DNA of 29,701 bases, taken from Gammaproteobacteria bacterium. Lineage in GTDB: Bacteria > Pseudomonadota > Gammaproteobacteria > Poriferisulfidales > Oxydemutatoraceae. This document shows positions 7,736 to 15,466 of the stretch, one piece after another. The translations under genes and the position numbers were made by a program. Within the stretch, counting starts at the first letter, position 1. Each line of letters opens with the position of its first letter. The stretch is from assembly GCA_007570905.1 (NCBI GenBank), contig RKSI01000031.1:1-29701 (forward strand), written 5' to 3'. The notes beneath the pieces are model-generated. The model worked only from the letters and a program-made list of their open reading frames with translations. It was not told the origin of the DNA and did no database searches.

Positions 7736-8128
7736 CCGGTCGGCGGCGGCGGCGGCGACGCTGCCGTTCCAGCCGTCCATCCTGTGCTCGGCGGCGACGC
7801 GGGTGGAAATGCCGCCGCGCATGCGGAACTGCGCCGTCAGGCGGATGAAGCGCGGCTTCAGCAGCGCGCACAGGTCGTCCAGTATCTCGTTGGTGACGGC
7901 TTCGTGAAAGGCGCCGCGGTCGCGGAAGCCCCAGATGTGGTTTCTCAGACTTTTCAGTTCAACGCACAGGCGGTCGGGCACATAAATCAGGGACAGGTGC
8001 GCGAAGTCCGGCTGGCCGGTGAGCGGGCACAGGCAGGTGAACTCCGGGATTTCGATTTGGATGGTATAATCCCGTCCAGGCTGAGGATTGCCGAAGGTTT
8101 CCAGATTTTTGCTGATGTGGCCGGCCAA
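7712..8128 (-). CDS. queF: QueF, NADPH-dependent 7-cyano-7-deazaguanine reductase, short type
   Basis: Reduces preQ0 to preQ1 in the queuosine pathway for tRNA modification. The 138-residue length corresponds to the unimodular class and not to the two-domain E. coli form of about 280. Key residues are visible: EFTCLCPLTGQPDF contains the nucleophile Cys34 and Asp41, followed by the substrate-binding CVELKSLRNHIWGFRDRGAFHE segment region. Start is a TTG at 8126-8128, chosen because the mRNA sequence GGGAG lies 8 nt upstream and the protein then begins at the family's usual position. The C-terminus carries an Ala-rich tail (VAAAAADRSARAEQL) where the gene overlaps the convergent hydrolase gene by 24 bp; that tail may have arisen by loss of an earlier stop. 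Confidence 0.94.
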   Translation of the reverse strand: MAGHISKNLETFGNPQPGRDYTIQIEIPEFTCLCPLTGQPDFAHLSLIYVPDRLCVELKSLRNHIWGFRDRGAFHEAVTNEILDDLCALLKPRFIRLTAQFRMRGGISTRVAAEHRMDGWNGSVAAAAADRSARAEQL

Positions 8129-8180
8129 AGCAAACTCTCCCTGCGGGTGCGAACGCCGCTCCCCGCGGATGCGAGCGCCG

Positions 8181-8210
8181 ATTTTAGCGGAAGTTCCGGA
8201 GTAATTCCAA
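8181..8210 (-). promoter_or_regulatory. Sigma70-like promoter for queF
   Basis: On the minus strand TTGGAA (8205-8210) and TAAAAT (8181-8186) are separated by 18 nt. Transcription would begin near 8174 and leave a leader of about 45 nt that carries the GGGAG ribosome site. No preQ1 riboswitch fold is evident in so short a leader. Confidence 0.5.
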
Positions 8211-8227
8211 TGCCGCCCGGGCGATGA
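8210..8227 (+). other. Five-codon leader ORF overlapping the smc start
   Basis: GGAG at 8198-8201 is placed 8 nt before ATG 8210, not before the smc ATG. The frame reads MPPGR and stops at TGA 8225-8227, which overlaps the smc ATG at 8224 (ATGA). The ribosome site therefore appears to serve the leader, and smc may be translated by reinitiation. Confidence 0.45.
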
Positions 8228-11200
8228 AACTCACAAAGATCAAACTCACCGGATTCAAGTCTTTCGCCGACCCCACCGCGATTGAGATTGCCGGCGACAT
8301 GACCGGCGTCGTCGGCCCCAACGGCTGCGGCAAGTCCAACATCGTCGATGCGGTTCGCTGGGTGATGGGGCACACCGCGCGCAACATCCGCGCCGCCAAC
8401 CTGCAGGATGTCATTTTCAGCGGCACCCGCTCGCGCAAGCCGGTCGGCCAGGCGTCGGTGGAGTTGATTTTCGACAATTCCGACGGCTCCTTCGGCGGCC
8501 AGTACGCGGCCTACGGCGAGATTTCGGTCAAGCGCATCGCCGACCGCAGCCAGGAATCGAAGTACTTCATCAACAACACGCGCTGCCGGCGGCGCGATGT
8601 GTCGGACCTGTTTTTCGGCACCGGCCTCGGCGGCCAGAGCTACGCCCTCGTTCAGCAGGGCATGATCGCCCGCATCATCGAGGCGCGCCCGGAGGAGATG
8701 CGCCTGTATCTGGAAGAGGCCGCCGGCATATCAAAGTATCACGAACGCAAGCGCGACACCGAAGTGCGGATGCGCCACACCCGCGACAACCTCGACCGCG
8801 TGCTCGACCACCGCGAGGAAGTCGCCAAGCAGGTCGAGAAACTGAAGCGCCAGGCGCGCGGCGCCGAGCGCTTCGGCGAACTGAAACGCCAGAAGGAACA
8901 ACTCGAGGCGCGCGTCGCGCTGCTGGAATTCAGGCGCCACGACAGCGCGCGCGCCGCCTGCGAACAGCGCGTTTCCGGCCTGCGCCTTGAACTCGAGGCC
9001 AACCAGGCCGGCCTGCGCGGCGCCGAGGCGCGCATCGGCGAACAGCGCGCCGCGCACGACGAACAAAACCGGGCGCTGAACGACGCGCGCGAGAAGTTTT
9101 ACAAACTCAACGCCGACATCTCCGGCATTGAACAGGACATCGCCCACCGCCGCAAGAACGCCGAGCAAATCCGCGAGGAGGCATCGGCGGTCGCGCGCGC
9201 AATGGAACAGTGCCGCGAACGCATCGGCGAACAGGAAGCGCGGCTGGCCGCCGACAACGCGCGCCTGGACGAGTCGCAGACCGCCGCCGCCGCCGCGCGC
9301 GGCGAGGTGGCGCGACTGGAGGCGGCATTGCAGCAGGCGGAACAGCAACTGGCGCAGGCCGGGCGCGAATGGGAACGCCATCACAGCGACGGCAGGCAGT
9401 CGCTGGAGGCGGCTGAGGTCGGCAGGGTTAAACTGGAATACTGCGACCGCGAACTGGAAGACATCGCCAAGGCCGCGCGCGATGTGGCCGGGCGCCGCGC
9501 GGCGCTGGATGTGCCGGCGCTGGAGGCGCGGTGTTCGGAGTCGGCGGAATTGCAGGCGCGGCGCGAGCGCGAAGCGGCGGATTGCGGGAGCGAATACGAC
9601 CGCCTTGCGGCTGCGGTCGCCGCCGTGCGCGAGCGACTGCATGAATTGCAAGGGCCGCTGCACGAGGAGCAGGTGAGGTTGCAGGACATGCGCGGGCGGC
9701 TGGCGTCGCTTGAGGCGCTGCAACAGGCGGGGCTTGGGCGCGACCGCCGGGCGTTCACCGAATGGCGGCGGCGCCGCGGCCTGGAAAATGCGCCGCAGAT
9801 GGTCTCTGAAATCGGGGTCGGCGACGGCTGGGAGGCGGCGGTTGAACTGGTGCTGGAGGGTTTTCTGGAAGGCATTGAGGTGAACTCGCTGGACGACCAC
9901 GCGGGCCACGCCGGGCAGATTGATTCCGGGCGCCTGGTGATGTACGAGCGCGGTTCGGAAGGCGGCGGCGCGGGCAAGATGTCGCTGGCCGACAAGGTGT
10001 GCGCCGATGCCGGCGTGCTGGCGCTGCTGCGCTGCGTGTATCCGGCGGACGACCTGGCGCAGGCGCTGGCGCGGCGTTCGCAACTGGCGGATCATGAATC
10101 GTTCATAACCCGCGACGGCGTGCGGGTCGGGCGCCACTGGATGCAGTTGCACAAGGACGCCGACGAACAGGGCGGCGTGCTGGTGCGGCGCAAGACCATG
10201 GAGCAACTGACGGCGGACATCGCCGTCGCCGAGCGCAATGCGGCGGAATTGAAACAGGAACTGGATACGGTGCGCCGGCAACTGGCGCAGGACGAGACGC
10301 AACTGGAAGAGGTGCAGGGCAGGCGCGCCGCCCTGCTGGAGCGCGCGACCGAGGCCGGCGGCGACTTGCACCGGCGCAAGGCGAAACTGCGCCATGCCCG
10401 CGAATTGCTGGCGGAACTGGAACAGCAGGAGCGGCAGTTGTCGCAGCGCCGCGAGGCGTCGCAGGCGCGGCGCCGCGAACTATTGAAGGCGCACGAAGAG
10501 GCGCTGGCTTCCACTTCGGACTACGACGCGGACCGCGCCGATTTGCAGCGCCGCCGCGCCGACGGCGAACAGCGCGTGGCCGATGTCCGCGCCTCTCTGC
10601 ACGACGCCCGGCAGGCGCTGCACGAGGCGGAAGTCGGGCGGCAGTCGCTGGCGGCGGGGCTGGAAGGCGTTGCCGAGAACATCGGGCAGACGCGCCGGCA
10701 ATACGCCGACCTGGAACAGCGCGCCGCCTCCATGAAGCGCGTCGCCGCCGACTCGCAGCATCCGATTCGGGAGCGCCAGGACGAACTGCAAAACCTGGTT
10801 CACGAGCGCGCGCTTTGCGAGCAGGCGGTGCGCGCCGGCAACGAGGAACTGGAGGCGGTGCAGGCGCAGATACGCGAACTGGAAGGCCGCCACAAGGAAC
10901 TGGAGACGGCGCGCGAGGCGCTGCAACAGCGGCATGAACATGCGCGCATGGAGGAGCAGGCCAGCCGCATCCGCTGCGACGACTGGCGAAACAAAATCGG
11001 CGAGTGCCGCTGGACGCTCGAGCAGATTGACAGCGAACTCGACCCGGCGGCGACGCTGGAAAGTTGCCGCGAGGAACTGGAGTCGGTGGAGCGGCGCATT
11101 CACCGCCTCGGCGCCATCAACCTGGCCGCCGCCGAGGAATACAGGGAGGAAAGCGAGCGCAAGGAATACCTCGATTCGCAGTGCCAGGATTTGACGACGG

Positions 11201-11718
11201 CGCTGGAGACGCTGGACGCGGCCATAGCGCGGATAGACCGCGTCAGCCGCGAGAAATTCAAGAGCACTTTCGAGAACATCAACAAGCGCCTGGAGGATGT
11301 GTTCTCGCGGTTGTTCGGCGGCGGCCAGGCCTATCTGCAACTGAACGAGAACGACTGGCTCAAGGGCGGCGTCTCAATCATGGTGCGCCCGCCGGGCAAG
11401 CGGCTGTCTTCCATCAACCTGCTGTCGGGCGGCGAGAAGGCGCTGGCGGCGATGGCCGTCGTGTTCTCTATTTTTGAACTCAGGCCGGCGCCGTTTTGCG
11501 TGCTGGACGAGGTGGACGCGCCGCTGGACGAGACCAATGTGCTGCGCTTTTGCGAACTGCTGAAAGACATGAAAGACCGCGTGCAGTTCATCGTCATCAC
11601 ACACAACCGCCTGACGATGGAGAACATGGCCTGCCTGGTCGGCGTCACGATGGGCGAGCCGGGGGTGTCGCGGCTGGTCTCGGTGAATATCGAGGAAGCC
11701 GCGCAGATGGCGGGCTGA
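8224..11718 (+). CDS. smc: SMC, chromosome partition/condensin ATPase
   Basis: Full-length structural maintenance of chromosomes protein, 1164 residues, normal for bacterial SMC. It forms a dimeric ring with ScpA/ScpB that organises and segregates the chromosome. Domains in order: N-terminal ATPase half with Walker A GPNGCGKSN (31-39) and FGTGLGGQSYALVQQG; long coiled coil (about 170-500) rich in Glu, Arg, Gln and Ala; hinge (about 510-650); return coiled coil; C-terminal half with signature LSGGEK (1067-1072) and Walker B CVLDEVDAPLD (Asp1095, Glu1096). The ATG is fixed by the conserved opening MKLTKIKLTGFKSFADPT. It is first in smc-zipA-ligA and diverges from queF across 95 bp. Confidence 0.97.
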   Translation: MKLTKIKLTGFKSFADPTAIEIAGDMTGVVGPNGCGKSNIVDAVRWVMGHTARNIRAANLQDVIFSGTRSRKPVGQASVELIFDNSDGSFGGQYAAYGEISVKRIADRSQESKYFINNTRCRRRDVSDLFFGTGLGGQSYALVQQGMIARIIEARPEEMRLYLEEAAGISKYHERKRDTEVRMRHTRDNLDRVLDHREEVAKQVEKLKRQARGAERFGELKRQKEQLEARVALLEFRRHDSARAACEQRVSGLRLELEANQAGLRGAEARIGEQRAAHDEQNRALNDAREKFYKLNADISGIEQDIAHRRKNAEQIREEASAVARAMEQCRERIGEQEARLAADNARLDESQTAAAAARGEVARLEAALQQAEQQLAQAGREWERHHSDGRQSLEAAEVGRVKLEYCDRELEDIAKAARDVAGRRAALDVPALEARCSESAELQARREREAADCGSEYDRLAAAVAAVRERLHELQGPLHEEQVRLQDMRGRLASLEALQQAGLGRDRRAFTEWRRRRGLENAPQMVSEIGVGDGWEAAVELVLEGFLEGIEVNSLDDHAGHAGQIDSGRLVMYERGSEGGGAGKMSLADKVCADAGVLALLRCVYPADDLAQALARRSQLADHESFITRDGVRVGRHWMQLHKDADEQGGVLVRRKTMEQLTADIAVAERNAAELKQELDTVRRQLAQDETQLEEVQGRRAALLERATEAGGDLHRRKAKLRHARELLAELEQQERQLSQRREASQARRRELLKAHEEALASTSDYDADRADLQRRRADGEQRVADVRASLHDARQALHEAEVGRQSLAAGLEGVAENIGQTRRQYADLEQRAASMKRVAADSQHPIRERQDELQNLVHERALCEQAVRAGNEELEAVQAQIRELEGRHKELETAREALQQRHEHARMEEQASRIRCDDWRNKIGECRWTLEQIDSELDPAATLESCREELESVERRIHRLGAINLAAAEEYREESERKEYLDSQCQDLTTALETLDAAIARIDRVSREKFKSTFENINKRLEDVFSRLFGGGQAYLQLNENDWLKGGVSIMVRPPGKRLSSINLLSGGEKALAAMAVVFSIFELRPAPFCVLDEVDAPLDETNVLRFCELLKDMKDRVQFIVITHNRLTMENMACLVGVTMGEPGVSRLVSVNIEEAAQMAG

Positions 11719-11723
11719 CCCCT

Positions 11724-11756
11724 GATGAGCGAGTGGTGAGCGTGCGATGAGCGAGT
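11724..11756 (+). repeat. 11-bp direct repeat and mini-ORF chain at the zipA start
   Basis: GATGAGCGAGT occurs at 11724-11734 and again at 11746-11756, where it contains the true zipA start. The first copy opens a four-codon frame MSEW ending at 11739. A GTG overlapping that stop opens MSVR (11736-11750), whose TGA overlaps the zipA ATG at 11747. The copy probably arose by duplication of the start region. Confidence 0.6.
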
Positions 11757-12469
11757 TGCGCTGGATATTGCTGCTGATAGGCGTGCTGGTCGTCGCCGGC
11801 GTGTACGGCTACACCCGCTACCAGCGGCATTTGCGCGACGAGGCCAGTTTCGGACGGCGCGGCGCGCAGCGCGATGTGCTGGATGTGCGCGGCGACGAGC
11901 CGGTGATTTCCAGCACCGAGGAGATGGTGGACGCATCCGACCTGCCGCCGATAGAGTTTGAACCGGGCGAGGACGAGGCGCAGGTTGATGGCGATGATGC
12001 CGGTGATGACGCCGCAGGCCGGCGCGGCGGCGCGGCGGCGGAAAAGCCGCGCGAGATTCTGATTCTGCATGTTCGCGCCCCCGCAGACCGCCCGTGGCCG
12101 GGGGAAGCCGCCGCGCGCGCCGCCGCGGACGCCGGGCTGAAACAGACCGACAAGAAAATCTTTCAATACTTTTTGCCCGAATCGGAACGGGCGCTGTTTC
12201 ATGTCGCCGACATGTTCAAGCCGGGCGTCTTTGACTGGCAGCGTCTCGGCGAGGCGCGGCTGCGCGGTTTAAGTTTGTTTATGCAGTTGCCGGTGGATTG
12301 CCCGGCGCCCGGGGCGTTTGAGACGATGCTGAACTGCGCGCGGCGCCTGGCGGAGTTGCTTGGCGGCGAGATGCTCGACGCGCACCGCCGCCCGCTGGGC
12401 GAAGAGGCGCTGGCGGACATGCGGGCGCTGTGCGAGGCGCACGACGGGCCGCAGACCGGGCGGGGCTGA
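11747..12469 (+). CDS. zipA: ZipA, FtsZ-binding cell division protein
   Basis: 240 residues with ZipA architecture: an N-terminal membrane anchor (WILLLIGVLVVAGVYGY, about 6-22) with the N-terminus outside, a charged Asp/Glu-rich linker (about 40-95), and a C-terminal FtsZ-binding domain (about 100-235). The C-domain shows FHVADMFKPGVFDW, then LRGLSLFMQLPV, then AFETMLNCARRLAELLGGEMLD. It tethers FtsZ to the inner membrane at the division site. The linker is short compared with the 328-residue E. coli protein. ZipA is largely confined to Gammaproteobacteria, which makes it the best taxonomic marker here. The gene follows smc by 28 nt and precedes ligA by 5 nt, an order known in gammaproteobacteria. 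Confidence 0.93.
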   Translation: MSELRWILLLIGVLVVAGVYGYTRYQRHLRDEASFGRRGAQRDVLDVRGDEPVISSTEEMVDASDLPPIEFEPGEDEAQVDGDDAGDDAAGRRGGAAAEKPREILILHVRAPADRPWPGEAAARAAADAGLKQTDKKIFQYFLPESERALFHVADMFKPGVFDWQRLGEARLRGLSLFMQLPVDCPAPGAFETMLNCARRLAELLGGEMLDAHRRPLGEEALADMRALCEAHDGPQTGRG

Positions 12470-12474
12470 CGGCA

Positions 12475-14478
12475 ATGGCCGTGTCGCCGGCCAGGCGCGC
12501 CGAACAACTTCGCCGCGAGATAGAAGAACACAACCACCGCTATTATGTGCTGAGCGAGCCGGCGATTGCCGACGCGGAATACGACCGCCTGTTCCGCGAA
12601 CTCCAGGACATCGAGCGCCGCCATCCGCAACTCGTAACGCCTTCCTCGCCGACGCAGCGCGTGGGCGCGGCGCCGCAAAGCCATTTCGCGCCGGTCTCGC
12701 ACGCGGCGCCGATGCTGTCGCTTGACAATGCGCTGGACCGCGCCGAACTGGAGGCGTTTGACAAGCACATGCGCGAGAGCCTGGAACAGGACAAGGTGGA
12801 ATACAGCGCCGAGCCGAAGATAGACGGCGTCGCCGTCAGCCTGCTGTATGAATCGCGCGAACTGGTGCGCGCCGCGACCCGCGGCGACGGCTTCACCGGC
12901 GAGGACATCACCGCCAATGTGCGCACAATACGCTCGGTGCCGCTGCGTTTGCACAAGGCCGGCAAACCGCCGCCGCTGCTTGAGGTGCGCGGCGAGGTGT
13001 ACATGAGCAGGGAAGGGTTTGCGCGGTTCAACGCCGGGGCCGGGGAGCGCGGCGAGAAAACCTTTGTCAATCCGCGCAACGCGGCGTCCGGCAGTTTGCG
13101 CCAACTTGACCCCGCCGTCACCGCCGCAAGGCCGCTTCACTTCTTCTGCTACGGCGCGGGGCCGGACGCCGGCGCGCCGCCGCCTGCGTTGCACACCGAG
13201 GTGCTGGAACGGCTCAAGGCGTGGGGGCTGCCCGTTTGCGGGCACGCCGGCGTCGCGCGCGGGCTGGGCGAGTGCGTTGATTTTTTCCGGCAGATGACGG
13301 AACTGCGCGGCAAACTGGACTATGAGATAGACGGCGTGGTGTACAAGGTCAACCGGATTGCCGACCAGCAGACATTGGGCGTGCGTTCGCGTTCGCCGCG
13401 CTGGAGCATCGCCTGCAAGTTTCCCGCCGAGGAGCGCGAGACGCTGGTCAAGGCCGTTGAATTCCAGGTCGGGCGCACCGGCGCGCTGACGCCGGTGGCA
13501 AGGCTTGAGCCGGTGGCGGTCGGCGGCGTCACCGTCAGCAACACGAGTTTGCACAACATGGACGAGGTGGAGCGCAAGGATGTGCGGATTGGCGACACCG
13601 TCGTCGTGCGCCGCGCCGGCGATGTGATTCCGCAGGTGGTGCGGGTGGTCGCCGACAAGAGGCCGAAGCGGGCGCGCAAGGTCAAGGCGCCGAAGCAATG
13701 CCCGGTTTGCGGCGGCAAGGTTGTGCGCGGCGAGGACGAGGTCGCGGCGCGTTGCATAGAAAGTTTAAGTTGCCCGGCACAGCGCAAGGAGGCCATCCGG
13801 CATTTCGCGTCGCGCCTTGCGATGGACATAGAGGGGCTGGGCGAGAAACTGGTGGATCAGTTGGTCGAGAAAGGGCATATAGAAGATGTGTCCGACATTT
13901 ACGCGCTGGACGCGAAGACGCTGGCGGAACTGGACAGAATGGGCGAGAAGAGCGCCGAAAACCTGGTGGCCGCGATAGACAAAAGCCGCGACATCAGCCT
14001 CGAGCGTTTCATCTACGCGCTCGGCATCCGCGAAGTCGGCGAGGCGATGGCCAAGGCGCTCGCGCGACGCTTCGGCGAACTGGAGCATCTGATGGCCGCG
14101 GACGAGGCCGCGCTGCTTGAAATCCGCGATGTCGGCGAGGTCGCCGCAAGGCGCCTGAGAGAATGCTTTGCAGACGACAGAAACCGCCGGATTATCAAAC
14201 AACTGCAATCCAACGGCGTGCGCGTGCAAAAAACCGAAGTAACCGGCCCCGGCCCGCTGCAAGGCAAGATATATGTCATAACCGGCACCCTGTCCATCCC
14301 CCGCAGCGAAGCAAAACGCCGCCTTGAACTGGCCGGCGCAAAAGTAACCTCAACGGTCACCTCCAAAACCACCGCGCTGATTGCCGGCAAAAACCCGGGC
14401 AGCAAACTGGACAAGGCCGAAAGGCTTGATGTGGAAGTGCTGGATGAGAATGCTTTTCTGGCGTTGACGGGGAAGTAA
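12475..14478 (+). CDS. ligA: LigA, NAD-dependent DNA ligase
   Basis: Seals nicks in DNA with NAD+ as cofactor in replication and repair. 667 residues, almost the length of E. coli LigA. The ATG at 12475 gives the conserved start AEQLRREIEEHNHRYYV; an in-frame ATG at 12430 lies inside zipA and is less likely. The adenylated lysine is Lys115 in SAEPKIDGVA. The OB-fold follows (FQVGRTGALTPVARLEPV). Four zinc cysteines are at 409, 412, 427 and 433 (CPVCGG and RCIESLSCP). Helix-hairpin-helix repeats come next (RMGEKSAENL, REVGEAMAKALA, RDVGEVAARRL), and a C-terminal BRCT domain from about 590 (GKIYVITGTL onward). All expected domains are present. Confidence 0.97.
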   Translation: MAVSPARRAEQLRREIEEHNHRYYVLSEPAIADAEYDRLFRELQDIERRHPQLVTPSSPTQRVGAAPQSHFAPVSHAAPMLSLDNALDRAELEAFDKHMRESLEQDKVEYSAEPKIDGVAVSLLYESRELVRAATRGDGFTGEDITANVRTIRSVPLRLHKAGKPPPLLEVRGEVYMSREGFARFNAGAGERGEKTFVNPRNAASGSLRQLDPAVTAARPLHFFCYGAGPDAGAPPPALHTEVLERLKAWGLPVCGHAGVARGLGECVDFFRQMTELRGKLDYEIDGVVYKVNRIADQQTLGVRSRSPRWSIACKFPAEERETLVKAVEFQVGRTGALTPVARLEPVAVGGVTVSNTSLHNMDEVERKDVRIGDTVVVRRAGDVIPQVVRVVADKRPKRARKVKAPKQCPVCGGKVVRGEDEVAARCIESLSCPAQRKEAIRHFASRLAMDIEGLGEKLVDQLVEKGHIEDVSDIYALDAKTLAELDRMGEKSAENLVAAIDKSRDISLERFIYALGIREVGEAMAKALARRFGELEHLMAADEAALLEIRDVGEVAARRLRECFADDRNRRIIKQLQSNGVRVQKTEVTGPGPLQGKIYVITGTLSIPRSEAKRRLELAGAKVTSTVTSKTTALIAGKNPGSKLDKAERLDVEVLDENAFLALTGK

Positions 14479-14515
14479 GGTATGATTGTTTTCCAAACTG
14501 AACTCATCAACTGAA

Positions 14516-14731
14516 ATGAAATACCTGGTTGTCATTGAAGAAACAAAAACCGGTTATTCGGCTTATTCGCCGGATGTGCCGGGGTGTATTGCGACCGGAG
14601 AGACAAAAGACGAGATTGAGCGCAACATCAAGGAAGCCATTGAGTTTCATTTTGAAGGCTTGCGGCTGGAGAACGCGGCTTTGCCGAAGCCGAGCACCTA
14701 CTCGGATTATGTTGATATAGCCGCAGGGTGA
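14516..14731 (+). CDS. HicB-like small protein without a HicA partner
   Basis: 71 residues of the HicB-type antitoxin fold: MKYLVVIEETKTGYSAYSPD opens the beta sheet, followed by VPGCIATGETKDEIERNIKEAIEFHFEGL and the ending PSTYSDYVDIA. HicB proteins usually neutralise the HicA mRNA-interferase toxin, but no HicA-like ORF lies in the 37 nt to ligA or the 18 nt to the next gene. It lacks the C-terminal DNA-binding domain found in longer HicB forms. Start ATG 14516 matches the family; a TTG 30 nt upstream is less likely. No good ribosome site is seen. The gene is clearly less GC-rich than ligA, compatible with acquisition. Such solitary short HicB-like genes are common and their role is uncertain. 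Confidence 0.85.
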   Translation: MKYLVVIEETKTGYSAYSPDVPGCIATGETKDEIERNIKEAIEFHFEGLRLENAALPKPSTYSDYVDIAAG

Positions 14732-14749
14732 ACTATCTCCCGGCTCTCC

Positions 14750-15466
14750 TTACTTCGTGCAACTGTTCTGAATGCTGAGAGCAAGGGACTTTATCTCTTG
14801 CTCTCCCTGCAGGGACAGAAAACTGCGTCCCGGCGCGTCCATTGATTGCAGAAGGCAGGCGGCGGCGTTGTTGTTTGCCGCTTGGGTTTTCAATCTGGCG
14901 AGGTCAATTTTCAGGGTGCTGGTCGGCTGCGGTGTTCCTGAAAGTTGGTATTCTGTTTTCTGGCGCGCGGTGCAGCAGGTGGCGCAGTAGGGCCAGTCTT
15001 CGCGCCCGAACGGGGCCTCGTCTCCCTCGCCGTCTTCAATCAATCCGGTGAGGTGTTGCGCCAGCATATACGGCGTCAGGTTTTGTTCTATGACCAGCGT
15101 GTTGCCGTCCATCTGCGCGTTGTGGATGCCGCCGCTGCATCGGTCGCCGCCTGTGATGTCCAGTGTTTTGTGCAAATGGCCGCTGTCGGCGCGCACGCCG
15201 ATAACGGCGGTGAAAATCCCGGAGCCGCCGCCGGAATCGGTCAGCAGATAAAAAACCGAACCATCGGCAGCCGCGCCCAGTTTTCTGGTCCACACAGAAC
15301 CGCCGGCATTGTGCCGCGCACAATTTTCAACGGCGACCTTTTCAACGGACAACAGACGCTCCAGGCATGGCAGAGTAGCGTCCGCCTGCGCTTGCGTTCC
15401 ACTGAAAAGCAGCAGCGCAGACAGCACGCGCAACGCGCACAACGGCGCCACGACAGCCCGCCTCAA
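14750..15466 (-). CDS. Exported cysteine-rich protein of unknown function
   Basis: 238 residues, family not recognised. A Sec signal peptide is clear (MRRAVVAPLCALRVLSALLLFSG... then TQAQA before DATLP), so the protein is probably periplasmic. The mature part has eight cysteines, including a YCATCC cluster near the middle, which suggests disulfides or metal binding. The sequence is otherwise soluble with Gly- and Asp-rich turns (TDSGGGSG, TGGDRCSGG). Start is a TTG whose last two bases overlap the folD stop (TTGA), so it is translationally coupled to folD and is the last gene of the C1 operon. Whether it belongs functionally to C1 metabolism is unknown. It ends 18 nt from the convergent HicB-like gene, with no clear terminator between. 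Confidence 0.75.
   Translation of the reverse strand: MRRAVVAPLCALRVLSALLLFSGTQAQADATLPCLERLLSVEKVAVENCARHNAGGSVWTRKLGAAADGSVFYLLTDSGGGSGIFTAVIGVRADSGHLHKTLDITGGDRCSGGIHNAQMDGNTLVIEQNLTPYMLAQHLTGLIEDGEGDEAPFGREDWPYCATCCTARQKTEYQLSGTPQPTSTLKIDLARLKTQAANNNAAACLLQSMDAPGRSFLSLQGEQEIKSLALSIQNSCTK

Noticed and set aside
7736..8227. A plus-strand reading frame of 147 codons across queF and the smc upstream region
   Set aside because: It is antisense to queF, whose motifs are unmistakable, and its end merely supplies the MPPGR leader discussed separately.
8731..10395. A 554-codon open frame on the minus strand inside smc, and similar long antisense frames at 4352-5830, 12199-13698, 23144-24535 and 24705-26171
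   Set aside because: They lie opposite well-identified genes, have His/Arg/Gln-rich low-complexity translations and no family motifs. Such shadows are expected in GC-rich coding DNA.
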